A DNA stretch of 38,117 bases. Source: Dehalococcoidia bacterium. Lineage in GTDB: Bacteria; Chloroflexota; Dehalococcoidia; Tepidiformales; Tepidiformaceae. The stretch lies in contig JADLBC010000001.1 of the NCBI GenBank assembly GCA_020847985.1, positions 1-38,117 on the forward strand, written 5' to 3'. Below are positions 16,009-23,911 of this stretch, piece by piece. How positions within the stretch are numbered: the first letter of the stretch is position 1; the number at the start of each line of letters is the position of its first letter. Below the pieces are notes generated by a model. It saw only the letters and a list, made by a program, of their open reading frames with translations, was not told the DNA's origin and ran no database searches. Both the position numbers and the translations under genes were made by a program.

Positions 16009-16821
16009 ATGAACTGCGATACCTGTGGCGCCGCGCTCACCCCCGGCCAGCGCTTCTGCGGCGGCTGCGGCGGAGCCCAGACCCGCGAATGCCGTGGCTG
16101 CGGCCAGACCGTCAGCAAGGCCCTCCGCTTCTGCTCCGAATGCGGCGTCGAACTCGATGCCGTCACCGTCGGGCTCACCCACGCCCGCACCCGCGAATGG
16201 AGCGACACCTTCGCCGAGATGGGCTGGTTCGAAACGCCCGGCGCGAACCTCCAACCCGTGCTCGAGAAGCTCTACCTGCCGCTCGTCGATGAGCAGGAGC
16301 AGCTCATCTTCTGCACGCGCATCCGCGACGACGACTGGCACATCAAGGAGTTCCGGATCGACGGCCAGAAGGTCGAGGGCCAGTCCGAGAAGGGCCGCCG
16401 CTGGTCGAAGGCCGCCATCATCGGCGCGAGCGCGGTCTTCTTCCCGCCCGCCGCGCTCGCCGCCTTCGCCATGAAGCGCAGCGACCAGGTCTGGCTCGTG
16501 GCCTTCCGCGACCGCTTCATGCTGCTCAACCTCACCGATGAGCAGGTCGTGCAGTGGCCCTTCGCGTCCATCACCCAGGGCTGCGTCGATAACAAGGGCA
16601 CCTTCAAGCTCTTCATCGATGATGGCACCGTCGTCCAGTTCGTCGTGAAGACGCGCGGCACCAGGCTCATCAAGGCGTGGCGCTTCGCCGGCAACATGGT
16701 CGATGAGGACAACCGCCTCCACGAATACAACCGCGATATGGCCCTCGCCCGGCGCGAGGACGAAAACTTCGAGTTCATGCAGATGGTGAGCCGCTTCCTC
16801 GATGAGGCCGCCAGCTGCTGA
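16009..16821 (+). CDS. Double zinc-ribbon protein with PH-like C-terminal domain
   Basis: 270 residues. Two consecutive CxxC...CxxC zinc ribbons fill the first 50 residues (CDTCGAALTPGQRFCGGCG, then CRGCGQTVSKALRFCSECG). A middle region (about 60-130) has no recognised domain; a hydrophobic patch (AAIIGASAVFFPPAALAAFAM) follows; the last third (WLVAFRDRFMLLNLTDEQVVQWPFASI...) has the strand pattern of bacterial PH-like domains. GGAGG (15997-16001) is 7 nt before ATG 16009, which fixes the start although the frame is open further upstream. Zinc-ribbon plus bPH proteins are usually of unknown function; a scaffold or envelope-sensing role is conceivable. Confidence 0.7.
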   Translation: MNCDTCGAALTPGQRFCGGCGGAQTRECRGCGQTVSKALRFCSECGVELDAVTVGLTHARTREWSDTFAEMGWFETPGANLQPVLEKLYLPLVDEQEQLIFCTRIRDDDWHIKEFRIDGQKVEGQSEKGRRWSKAAIIGASAVFFPPAALAAFAMKRSDQVWLVAFRDRFMLLNLTDEQVVQWPFASITQGCVDNKGTFKLFIDDGTVVQFVVKTRGTRLIKAWRFAGNMVDEDNRLHEYNRDMALARREDENFEFMQMVSRFLDEAASC

Positions 16822-16851
16822 GCGCGCATGCCGCGTTCCCCGCCGCTCGCC

Positions 16852-16857
16852 TACACT
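16852..16857 (+). promoter_or_regulatory. Candidate -10 box of the acyl-CoA dehydrogenase (short leader)
   Basis: TACACT 31 nt before ATG 16889, leaving a short leader with GGAGG at 16878-16882. Confidence 0.4.
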
Positions 16858-16888
16858 ATCCCCCGTCATACCGACGCGGAGGATCGCC

Positions 16889-18052
16889 ATGGAATTCGAG
16901 CTCAGCGAGGAGCACCGCCTCATCAAGGACACCGCGCGCCGCATCGCGCGCGAAGTCGTGGCCCCGCGCGCCAAAGAGCTCGACGAAACCGGCGAATACC
17001 CGCACGACATCTTCGCCGCCTTCAAGCAGGCCGGTCTCCTCGGCATGGCCATCCCCGAGGAGATGGGCGGCACCGGCAACGGCATCCTCCCCATCTGCCT
17101 CGCGATCGAGGAGGTCGCGAAGTACGAATGCGGCGCCGGGCTCATGCTCGTGCTTACCGGTCTCCCCAACCGGCCCATCGTCCTCGGAGGCACGAAGGAG
17201 CAGCAGCAGAAGTGGCTCCCCGGCGCCGCCACCGGCGAGCTCAAGTCCTCCTTCTGCCTGACCGAACCCGACCACGGGTCCGATGCCGCCAACCTCGAAA
17301 CCCGCGCCACACGCGACGGCGACGACTACCTGCTCAGCGGCAACAAGGTCTACATCTCCGGCGGCACCGTCGCCGACTTCCTCACCGTCTTCGCGCGCAC
17401 CGGCGGCCCCGGCGCGAAGGGCATCAGCGCCTTCGTCGTCGATGCGAAATCTCCCGGCATCACCATCGACCGCACCGACGACAAGATGGGCGTGCGCAGC
17501 GTCCCCACGGCGCACTTCAGCTTCAGCGATGTGCGCGTGCCCAGGGAGAACCTGCTCGGCGGGGAGGAGGGGCAGGGCTTCAACACCGCCATGCTCACGC
17601 TCAATAGCATGCGCCCCACCGTCGGCGCGCGCGGTGTCGGCCTCGCCGAAGGGGCCGCCGCCTACGCCCTCGAATGGGCGCGCGAACGCCGTGCCTTCGG
17701 CAGCGCCGTGATCGATTTCGAAGCGATCCAGTTCATGTTCGCCGATATGGCCATCCAGATTGAGGCCGCCCGCAACCTCGTCTACAAGGCCGCCTGGCTC
17801 GTCGACCAGGGCAAGTACACGCGCGAATACGCCCACCACCTCGCCATCGCCAAGGCCTATGCCACCGAGGTCGCGAACCGCGTCGCCTCCGATGCGCTCC
17901 AGGTGCTCGGCGCCCAGGGCTACATGAAGGACCACCCGCTCGAGCGCCATTTCCGTGACGCCCGCCAGCTGATGATCGTGGAGGGCACATCCCAGGTGCA
18001 GCGTGTCGTCATCTCCCGCGCGATGGTCGACCGCACCCTCGTCTACGGCTGA
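16889..18052 (+). CDS. Acyl-CoA dehydrogenase
   Basis: 387 residues, the standard length for this FAD enzyme of fatty-acid or amino-acid beta-oxidation. Family features are the N-terminal helical domain (LSEEHRLIKDTARRIAREVVAPRA), CLTEPDHGSDAANLETRA (FAD/substrate loop), KVYISGG, KMGVRSVPT and the C-terminal VEGTSQVQRVVISRA, whose Glu is in the catalytic-base position of medium-chain enzymes. DALQVLGAQGYMKDHPLERHFRDAR is also typical. GGAGG lies 6 nt before the ATG. Chain-length specificity cannot be read. There are no electron-transfer flavoprotein genes in the window. Its 3' end overlaps a convergent small gene by 10 nt. Confidence 0.92.
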   Translation: MEFELSEEHRLIKDTARRIAREVVAPRAKELDETGEYPHDIFAAFKQAGLLGMAIPEEMGGTGNGILPICLAIEEVAKYECGAGLMLVLTGLPNRPIVLGGTKEQQQKWLPGAATGELKSSFCLTEPDHGSDAANLETRATRDGDDYLLSGNKVYISGGTVADFLTVFARTGGPGAKGISAFVVDAKSPGITIDRTDDKMGVRSVPTAHFSFSDVRVPRENLLGGEEGQGFNTAMLTLNSMRPTVGARGVGLAEGAAAYALEWARERRAFGSAVIDFEAIQFMFADMAIQIEAARNLVYKAAWLVDQGKYTREYAHHLAIAKAYATEVANRVASDALQVLGAQGYMKDHPLERHFRDARQLMIVEGTSQVQRVVISRAMVDRTLVYG

Positions 18053-18222
18053 GCCACCCGCGCCGCAATGCCCGCGGCATCGTGCGAACGGCGCAGGGCG
18101 CGCTGGCCGCTGACACGCGCGAGGCAGGCATCGCAGATGCCGTGCGTCGTCGGGTTCGCGCCGGGCGCCATCTCACGGCCGCACCAGGCGCATTGGATGC
18201 GCAGCCGCTCACTCTCGGTCAT
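18043..18222 (-). CDS. Small zinc-finger protein
   Basis: 59 residues with a CAWC knuckle at about residues 11-14 and a second knuckle HGICDACL at about 29-36, the spacing seen in small response-regulator-associated zinc ribbons. The rest is basic. GGAAGGA lies 4 nt before the ATG. It overlaps the 3' end of the acyl-CoA dehydrogenase tail to tail by 10 nt. No enzymatic role can be proposed. Confidence 0.6.
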   Translation of the reverse strand: MTESERLRIQCAWCGREMAPGANPTTHGICDACLARVSGQRALRRSHDAAGIAARVAQP

Positions 18223-18395
18223 GGTGTCCTTCCGGGCCCGTGGAGGGCGCATGTTCAGCGTGCCCCATCGCCCGTGGCGTCCGCCCATACGAAGGCGCCC
18301 GCGCGCATTGCCCGTGCGTGTCGCTCCGCGGCGCGCTCCACCGAATCTCCACCAAAGGTGGACTGCGGCGTAACCCCCGTTCGCCGATAGCGCCG

Positions 18396-18401
18396 TACCA
18401 T
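18396..18401 (+). promoter_or_regulatory. Candidate -10 box, small membrane protein
   Basis: TACCAT 23 nt before ATG 18425, followed by GGAGG at 18413-18417. Confidence 0.4.
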
Positions 18402-18424
18402 CCGGGTGGCCCGGAGGTGTACGG

Positions 18425-18643
18425 ATGATCGGACTTGGCTTCAGCTGGGGCGCCTTCCTCGTCTACCTGTTCGCCCTCGTCTTCGTCGTGCTCGGCGGCT
18501 TCTATGGCCTCATCGAAAGCAAGCACCCGGCCGTCCTCGCGCCCATCCTCATGGGCCTCTTCTACTTCTACCTCTGCTGGGAAGCCGTCGTCGGCGATGG
18601 CGATGCGCCGCCCCCGCCCAGCAGCAGCCGCGGCCAGGGGTGA
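18425..18643 (+). CDS. Small membrane protein upstream of the ABC operon
   Basis: 72 residues with two predicted TM helices (WGAFLVYLFALVFVVLGGFYGL and VLAPILMGLFYFYLCWEAVV) joined by IESKHPA, and a proline/serine-rich cytoplasmic tail. GGAGGTG lies 7 nt before the ATG, so it is very probably translated. No family is recognised. It precedes the ABC operon by 49 bp in the same direction, but the ABC operon has its own -10-like box, so linkage is uncertain. Confidence 0.62.
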   Translation: MIGLGFSWGAFLVYLFALVFVVLGGFYGLIESKHPAVLAPILMGLFYFYLCWEAVVGDGDAPPPPSSSRGQG

Positions 18644-18679
18644 GCATCCGCCGTTCGCTGTTCCTTTCGGGCACCGTGC

Positions 18680-18685
18680 TACGCT
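18680..18685 (+). promoter_or_regulatory. Candidate -10 box, leaderless ABC operon
   Basis: TACGCT 7 nt before ATG 18693; no Shine-Dalgarno. Confidence 0.45.
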
Positions 18686-18692
18686 GCACGCC

Positions 18693-19598
18693 ATGCCGAT
18701 GCTCGAAACGCGCGGGCTGACGAAGCGGTACCCGGGCGTCACCGCCCTCGATGCGCTCGATCTCTCCCTCGAACCGGGCATCATCGGCCTCGTCGGCGCC
18801 AACGGCGCGGGCAAGTCCACCCTCATCAAGATCCTCCTCGGCCTGCTCGCACCGACCGAGGGCAGCGGCACCCTCCTCGGCTTCGATATCGGCCACCAGG
18901 GCCCGGAAGTCCGCCACTTCGTCGGCTACATGCCCGAGCACGATTGCCTTCCACCCGATATGAGCGCCACGGACTTCGTCGGCCACATGGCCCAGGTCAG
19001 CGGCCTCCCCCGCACGGCCGCGCGCGAACGCACCGCCGAGACCCTCCGCCACGTCGGCCTGTTCGAAGAGCGCTATCGCGAAATCAAGGGCTACTCCACC
19101 GGCATGAAGCAGCGCGTCAAGCTCGCGCAGGCGCTCGTCCACGACCCGCGCCTCATGCTTCTCGATGAGCCCACCAACGGCCTCGACCCGGCCGGCCGCG
19201 ATGAGATGCTCGACCTCGTTCGCCGCACGGGCACCGAATTCGGCATCGCCATCCTCATGTCCTCCCACCTGCTCGGCGAAATTGAACGCGTCTGCGACCA
19301 CCTGGTCGTGATCGAAGGCGGCCGCCTCGTGCGGTCGGGCCCCATCGGCGAATTCACCGCCCGCACCGGCACCCTGCTCGTCGAAGTCGATGGCGATTCC
19401 GCCGCGCTCGCCGCGCGCCTCCAGGGCGATGGCCTCCGCGTCGCCGAGGAGGGTCGCGCGCTCCTCATCGCCTTCGACGACGACCGCGCCTACGACCTCG
19501 TGCGCGATGGCGTGGCCGCGCTCGGCCTCGGGCTCGTGCGCATCGAGCAGCGCCGCCAGCAGCTCGAAGACATCTTCCGGGAGCCCGCCGGTGTCTGA
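18693..19598 (+). CDS. ABC transporter ATPase 1 (ABC-2 type, intact Walker A)
   Basis: 301 residues. Walker A is GANGAGKST, the Q-loop region is VGYMPEHDCLP (Q replaced by E), the signature is YSTGMKQRVKLAQ in place of LSGGQ, Walker B is LMLLDEPTNGLD and the H-loop is SSHLLGE. The roughly 80-residue C-terminal extension is usual for the CcmA/DrrA/NatA-like branch that drives ABC-2 exporters or membrane-stability systems. First gene of a tight four-gene operon (ATPase, permease, ATPase, permease); the permease start overlaps its stop by 8 nt. The cargo is unknown. Confidence 0.9.
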   Translation: MPMLETRGLTKRYPGVTALDALDLSLEPGIIGLVGANGAGKSTLIKILLGLLAPTEGSGTLLGFDIGHQGPEVRHFVGYMPEHDCLPPDMSATDFVGHMAQVSGLPRTAARERTAETLRHVGLFEERYREIKGYSTGMKQRVKLAQALVHDPRLMLLDEPTNGLDPAGRDEMLDLVRRTGTEFGIAILMSSHLLGEIERVCDHLVVIEGGRLVRSGPIGEFTARTGTLLVEVDGDSAALAARLQGDGLRVAEEGRALLIAFDDDRAYDLVRDGVAALGLGLVRIEQRRQQLEDIFREPAGV

Positions 19599-20493
19599 GC
19601 GCCCGGCCGCCGGCAACATCTACGACCTTGGCTACCGCCGCTACGAAGGCATCCGGCTCGGCCGCCGCCATGCCGTCCTCACCGTCTACATCCACTCGCT
19701 GCGCGCCGCCTTCGGCCTCGGGCGCCCCGCGACGGCGAAGATCGTGCCGTTCGGGCTCGCCATCCTCGCGCTCATCCCGGCGACCATCCAGCTTGGCATC
19801 GCCGCCGTCGCCTCCGATGTCGTGGAGCTGTACAGCCACTCCGGCTACTACAGCTACGTCCAATGGATCATCGCCCTCTTCGTCGCCGCCGTGGCGCCCG
19901 AACTCGTCGGCCGGGACCAGCGCAGCCGCGTGCTGACGCTCTACTTCTCCCGTTCGCTGCTACGCGTCGATTACGCGCTCGCGAAGGTGGCCGCCCTCAC
20001 GAGCGCGCTCTTCGTGCTCACGCTCCTGCCCCAGTTGGTGCTGTTCGCCGGCCGCGCCTTCGCCCAGGACAGCCTCACCGGGTACATCCGCGACAACTGG
20101 AAGGACCTGCCCCCGATCCTCGCGAGTGGCCTCCTGATCTGCCTCTTCTTCGGCGCCATCGCGCTCGCCATCGCCTCGCAATCGAAGCGGCGCGCCTTCG
20201 CGACGGGCGGAGTGCTCGCGTACTTCGCCATCAGCTTCGCGATGGCCGGCATCCTTCTCGCCACGCTCGACAACGACCTTGGCGGCTGGGCGCTGCTGCT
20301 CAGCCCGTTCCACATCGCCCAGGGGTTCACCCTCTGGATGTTCAACACCGAACCATCCCGCAGCGAATCCAGCTCGACGTACGACCTCTATCGCGCCGGC
20401 ATCGCCCTCTGGGTCTATGGCGCCGCCGCCGGTGGCTACCTCTTCGCGGCCCTGGGCATCCTCTACCGCCGCTACCAGGGCATCGCCACATGA
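19591..20493 (+). CDS. ABC-2 type permease 1
   Basis: 300 residues. A short soluble N-terminus (NIYDLGYRRYEGIRLGRRHAV) leads into several hydrophobic segments, including IVPFGLAILALIPATIQLGIA, WIIALFVAAVAPELVG and ILASGLLICLFFGAIALAIAS. Asp/Arg in LVGRDQRSRVLTLYFSRSLLRVDYALAK match the cytoplasmic loop of ABC-2 permeases. GTG 19591 is chosen because GGGAG lies 7 nt before it; it overlaps the upstream gene by 8 nt. The N-terminal YDLGYRRYEG motif recurs in permeases of similar two-ATPase/two-permease cassettes. Partner of the neighbouring ATPase. Confidence 0.82.
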   Translation: MSERPAAGNIYDLGYRRYEGIRLGRRHAVLTVYIHSLRAAFGLGRPATAKIVPFGLAILALIPATIQLGIAAVASDVVELYSHSGYYSYVQWIIALFVAAVAPELVGRDQRSRVLTLYFSRSLLRVDYALAKVAALTSALFVLTLLPQLVLFAGRAFAQDSLTGYIRDNWKDLPPILASGLLICLFFGAIALAIASQSKRRAFATGGVLAYFAISFAMAGILLATLDNDLGGWALLLSPFHIAQGFTLWMFNTEPSRSESSSTYDLYRAGIALWVYGAAAGGYLFAALGILYRRYQGIAT

Positions 20494-21443
20494 CCGCACC
20501 CGTGCCGCCGCCGCCACCCGCGAACGTCCCCGCGCCGGCCATCGAAGTCCTCAAGGTCTCGAAGTGGTACGGAAACGTTGTCGCCGTCAACGACATCTCG
20601 TTCTCGCTGGGCGCGGGCATCACCGGGTTGCTCGGGCCGAACGGCGCCGGGACATCGACCATGCTGCACATGCTCGCCGGCTTCCTGCGGCCCTCCGCGG
20701 GAGCGGTTCGCGTGCTCGGCCAGGACGCCTGGCACAACCCCTCGCTGTACGCGCACATCGGCCTCGTCCCCGAACGCGAAGCCGTCTACCCGTTCCTCAC
20801 GGGCTGGGAGTTCGTCCGCCTCAGCGCGCAACTCCACGGCCTGCCCGATCCCGAGGCGGCCACCCGCCGCGCCATCGCCGAGGTGGACCTTTCCACCGCG
20901 CAGGATCGCGCCACCGGCGGCTATTCGAAGGGCATGAAGCAGCGCGTGAAGATCGCCGCCGCCATCGTCCACGACCCGCGCATCCTCATCCTCGATGAGC
21001 CGTTCAATGGCGCCGACCCCCGCCAGCGGCTGCACATGATGGGGATGCTGCGTCGCATGGCCGCCGAAGGCCGCACCATCGTCTTCTCCTCGCACATCCT
21101 CGAGGAGGTCGAACGCCTCGCCGAGGACGTGCTCGTCATCGTCACCGGGCGTCTCGCCGCCAGTGGCGACTTCCGCGAGATCCGCCGCCTCATGACCGAC
21201 CGGCCCCACACCTTCAACGTGCGCTCCAGCGATAACCGCCGCCTCGCGGCCGCGCTCGTGGGTATCCCCGCCGTCACCGGCCTCGACCTGGAGGATGGCC
21301 GCCTGGCCGTGCGCAGCTCCGACTTCGGCGCGCTCACCCGCGTGCTCGCGCCCCTCGCGCGCGATTCCGGCGTGTCGCTGTTCGAAGTGCTCCCCGCCGA
21401 TGAGTCCCTCGAGAGCGTGTTCTCCTACCTGGTGAAGCGATGA
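20490..21443 (+). CDS. ABC transporter ATPase 2 with Walker A lysine replaced by threonine
   Basis: 317 residues. Walker A reads GPNGAGTST: the invariant lysine is a threonine (codon ACA; a lysine AAG would need two changes). The remaining motifs look functional: signature GYSKGMKQRVKIA, Walker B ILILDEPFNGAD and H-loop SSHILEE. A proline-rich leader (about 1-17) precedes the domain and a roughly 90-residue C-terminal extension follows. It overlaps both neighbours by 4 nt (ATGA), so it is translationally coupled. It could be the degenerate, nucleotide-binding-only partner of ATPase 1 in a heterodimer, or the substitution could be a sequence error. Confidence 0.85.
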   Translation: MTAPVPPPPPANVPAPAIEVLKVSKWYGNVVAVNDISFSLGAGITGLLGPNGAGTSTMLHMLAGFLRPSAGAVRVLGQDAWHNPSLYAHIGLVPEREAVYPFLTGWEFVRLSAQLHGLPDPEAATRRAIAEVDLSTAQDRATGGYSKGMKQRVKIAAAIVHDPRILILDEPFNGADPRQRLHMMGMLRRMAAEGRTIVFSSHILEEVERLAEDVLVIVTGRLAASGDFREIRRLMTDRPHTFNVRSSDNRRLAAALVGIPAVTGLDLEDGRLAVRSSDFGALTRVLAPLARDSGVSLFEVLPADESLESVFSYLVKR

Positions 21444-22180
21444 GCATGCCCGTCGCGTGGCTCACCCTGCGCCAGCTCCTCGGGGCGAAGCGCACGCTGC
21501 TGCTCATCGCCGCCGCACTGCTGCCGATCACGCTCGCCCTCGTCTTCCGCCTCACCGGCCCCGAGGTCGAACCCGCCCGCTTCGTCGCGCGGACGCTCCT
21601 GGGGCGCCTGGTGGTGGGGACGATGCTGCCGCTCTCGGCGCTGGTGCTTGGCACCGCGGCCATCGGCTCCGAAATCGAGGACGGCACCGCTGTCTACCTG
21701 CTCTCCAAGCCGCTTCCCCGGCGCGTCATTCTCCTGCCCAAGCTCGCCGTCTCGGCCGGGCTGACGCTCATCTTCATGGTCGTGGTCACGCTGGCCGCGG
21801 GGCTCATCGCGGCCGGCGGCGAACCCGATGGCGGCGCTGTCGTGGCCGGTTTCGCGGTCGCCGTGGCCGCCGGCGCGGTCGTCTACAGCGCGCTCTTCGT
21901 GATGCTCAGCGTCTATACCACGCGCGCCTTCATCGCCGGCCTGATCTACGTCTTTCTCTGGGAGCAGGTCGTGACGCGCATCTTCACGGGCACGCGCATC
22001 CTCAGCGTGCGCCAGGCCACGCTCGCCATCGCCGATGGCGTCGCGAACGTCAGCAGTACCGTCTTCGATGCCGACCTCGCGACCTGGAAAGCGCTTGTGA
22101 TGATGGCCGCGGTCACCACCATCGCCACCATCTACGCCATCCGCCGCCTCTCCCGCTTCGAAATCGGCGAAACGAGCTGA
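21440..22180 (+). CDS. ABC-2 type permease 2
   Basis: 246 residues with about six hydrophobic segments (TLLLIAAALLPITLALVF, LVVGTMLPLSALVLGTAAIG, LTLIFMVVVTLAAGLIAA, VVAGFAVAVAAGAVVYSALFVML, FIAGLIYVFLWEQVV and MMAAVTTIATIYAI). The cytoplasmic motif IGSEIEDGTAVYLLSKPLPRR is typical of ABC-2 permeases (E-x-x-x-GT-x-x-x-L-L-x-P-x-x-R). Its ATG overlaps the ATPase 2 stop by 4 nt. It is the last gene of the operon; a purine-rich inverted repeat and a large hairpin follow. Confidence 0.82.
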   Translation: MSMPVAWLTLRQLLGAKRTLLLIAAALLPITLALVFRLTGPEVEPARFVARTLLGRLVVGTMLPLSALVLGTAAIGSEIEDGTAVYLLSKPLPRRVILLPKLAVSAGLTLIFMVVVTLAAGLIAAGGEPDGGAVVAGFAVAVAAGAVVYSALFVMLSVYTTRAFIAGLIYVFLWEQVVTRIFTGTRILSVRQATLAIADGVANVSSTVFDADLATWKALVMMAAVTTIATIYAIRRLSRFEIGETS

Positions 22181-22183
22181 AAG

Positions 22184-22283
22184 AGAAAAGAGGAAAGAGA
22201 AAAGGGCGTCACAACCTCCGCCCACGGGGCGAAGCCCCGCGCCGGGGCCGCCCCCCTTATCTCTTTTCTCTTTCCTCTTTTCT
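22184..22283. repeat. Polypurine/polypyrimidine inverted repeat made of 7-nt units
   Basis: AGAAAAG-AGGAAAG-AGAAAAG (22184-22204, three heptamers) is matched by its exact 21-nt reverse complement at 22263-22283. Between the arms is a GC-rich core containing the small hairpin GGGGC-GAA-GCCCC. The purine arm begins almost directly after the permease stop codon. Confidence 0.8.
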
Positions 22284-22285
22284 CC

Positions 22286-22333
22286 AGTCACAAGGGAAGA
22301 GCCCGGGTTCCCCCGGGCCCTTCCCTTGTGACT
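22286..22333. terminator. Large bidirectional hairpin between convergent genes
   Basis: 22-nt arms (22286-22307 and 22312-22333) match at 21 of 22 positions around a 4-nt TTCC loop, beginning AGTCACAAGGGAAG and ending CTTCCCTTGTGACT. It ends inside the TAG stop of the IPT gene and follows the ABC operon. Very stable; a likely two-way terminator or the foot of a repeat element. Confidence 0.7.
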
Positions 22334-23606
22334 ACTTCCAGGGGTATCCCGTGAGCGGGTCCCACGGCTCCGGGCCTGCCGGGTGAGCGTCGTGGTAGCG
22401 GAAGCCGATGCTCGCCGTCGTGCCGTTGCTGTTGTACACCGTCACCGTCACCATCCCGGCAATGTGCAGCGGCATCGTCAGCCACAGCTCCGAGTCGCTG
22501 ATGCGCACGAACGGGATGCGCGCGCCATCGACCGTGATGCTCTTCGTCTCCGTCAGGTTCGAACCGCGCAGCACCACCGGGTGCATTCCCCGCGCATCGC
22601 CGTTATCGGGCGTGATCGAGGTCAGCGCCGGCCGGATGATTCCGACCGCCGGGTTCGCCGGATTGTAGAAATCGGTGTAGGTGAACCGGTTCACCGCCGT
22701 CGTCGAATTCGCACCGTCATAGACCGTGATGTTGGCGATGCCCGCCGCGTGCGCCGGCGTCACGAACTGGATGACGTTGTCGCTGAGGATGCTGTACGTC
22801 GCCGAAACGCCATCGACGAACACGCCGTCCGCGTTCGCGAAGCCGAAGCCGTTCAGCGTCACCACCGTCCCGCCCCAGGTCGGGCCGTAGGAAGGCGAGA
22901 TCGCGAAGATGTCCAGCACGCCGCCGTTGTTCGTGTACGCGAACGGGTACGGCGCCGGTACCACTCCGCCCGCGGCCGGGTAGAGGTTCACCGTCGCGAG
23001 GCCCCGCGCGTGCGGCGGCATCGTCGCGAGGATGGCGCCCCCGCTCCAGATCCAGGGCACGTTCACGCCATCGACCGTTACGTTCGCGGTGTTCCACAGG
23101 TTCGTGCCCGTGAACGTCACCACCGTGCCGCCCGCCGTCGAGCCGTAGCGCGGGCTCATGCCCGTCACCGCGAAGCCAACGTCCGGGGTCGTCGGGGAGA
23201 ACGTGAACAGCGCGGCCGAGTTGAGATCGGTCACGCCGCCGGGCGTCCAAATCTGCACGTAGTAGGTCCCCGCCGCGTGCGCGGGCGTGACCAGCTGGAT
23301 GGTGTTCTCGTTCACGACGCTGAACGCCGCGGGCGAACCGCCGACGAGCACCGTCGTCGCCCAGCCCAGGTTCACGCCATAGACGGTGACGATGGTGCCG
23401 CCCGTCTGCGGTCCGGCGGTGGGCGTCAGGTACGAGATCGAGGGCGTCCCGAACTGGACCTCCTGGATCTCCGGTTCGGCTCGTGCCGTGGTGGCGAACC
23501 CGCCGCCGCCGATGAGCGGCATGAACGCCACCGCGGCGACCGGCAATGCCGCCACCGCGAGGGCGAAGCGCCGCCGCCTGGACCAATGGGTACGAATGCT
23601 CTCCAT
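22332..23606 (-). CDS. Secreted protein with four IPT/TIG domains
   Basis: 424 residues. The N-terminus has four consecutive arginines before a long hydrophobic stretch (SRRRRFALAVAALPVAAVAFMPL) ending near ARA-EPE, a signal peptide, possibly Tat-type. Four immunoglobulin-like IPT/TIG domains of about 85-95 residues follow, each opening with a SxxP-x-GpxxGGTxVTVxGxNL pattern (ISYLTPTAGPQTGGT, VTGMSPRYGSTAGGT, IFAISPSYGPTWGGT, ITPDNGDARGMHPVVLRG) and ending in a PAHAAG/PLHIAG-x-V-x-V-Y strand. No anchor or enzyme domain is present. Start ATG 23606 has GGAGG 5 nt upstream. A role as a cell-surface adhesin or scaffold is inferred only from the fold. Confidence 0.85.
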   Translation of the reverse strand: MESIRTHWSRRRRFALAVAALPVAAVAFMPLIGGGGFATTARAEPEIQEVQFGTPSISYLTPTAGPQTGGTIVTVYGVNLGWATTVLVGGSPAAFSVVNENTIQLVTPAHAAGTYYVQIWTPGGVTDLNSAALFTFSPTTPDVGFAVTGMSPRYGSTAGGTVVTFTGTNLWNTANVTVDGVNVPWIWSGGAILATMPPHARGLATVNLYPAAGGVVPAPYPFAYTNNGGVLDIFAISPSYGPTWGGTVVTLNGFGFANADGVFVDGVSATYSILSDNVIQFVTPAHAAGIANITVYDGANSTTAVNRFTYTDFYNPANPAVGIIRPALTSITPDNGDARGMHPVVLRGSNLTETKSITVDGARIPFVRISDSELWLTMPLHIAGMVTVTVYNSNGTTASIGFRYHDAHPAGPEPWDPLTGYPWK

Positions 23607-23844
23607 GATGACCTCCATGGGTATCCCGCGGCCCGGGGCGCTCGCCGCGAAGTCCCTTCCTTACAATGAACGCTCGTCCGCCCGAGATTGTTTCGGACCT
23701 GAGACGGATCCCCCTCACGATAACGCCAGAATTGCTACCGTTTACCTGTCCAATGGGCCTTTTCGCGGATGAAGCGCCCAACCGCGCCTTTACCGCGGGC
23801 CGGCCAACCGTCGTGCCACGCCCTCACTCTACGCCGCGGACACG
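23607..23844. other. Intergenic region upstream of the IPT gene
   Basis: Roughly 240 bp between the IPT gene and the ndk terminator, somewhat richer in A/T than its surroundings (TTACAATGAACG near 23661, AACGCCAGAATTGCTACCGTTTACC near 23722-23746). It presumably carries the IPT promoter; no -35/-10 pair could be assigned with confidence and no coding frame was supported. Confidence 0.4.
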
Positions 23845-23873
23845 AAAAACCCCCTCTGGCGAAGAGGGGGTTT
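23845..23873 (-). terminator. Intrinsic terminator of the tsaE-tsaB-ndk operon
   Basis: On the minus strand CCCCCTCT, loop TCGCC, AGAGGGGG, then TTTTT: an 8-bp GC stem extended by three A-T pairs and followed by a T-run, 39 nt after the ndk stop. Classic form; the plus-strand reading has only three Ts. Confidence 0.88.
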
Positions 23874-23911
23874 CGCGTTCGGTCCAAGGGCGGAGTCGCG
23901 GGGCGAACGGT

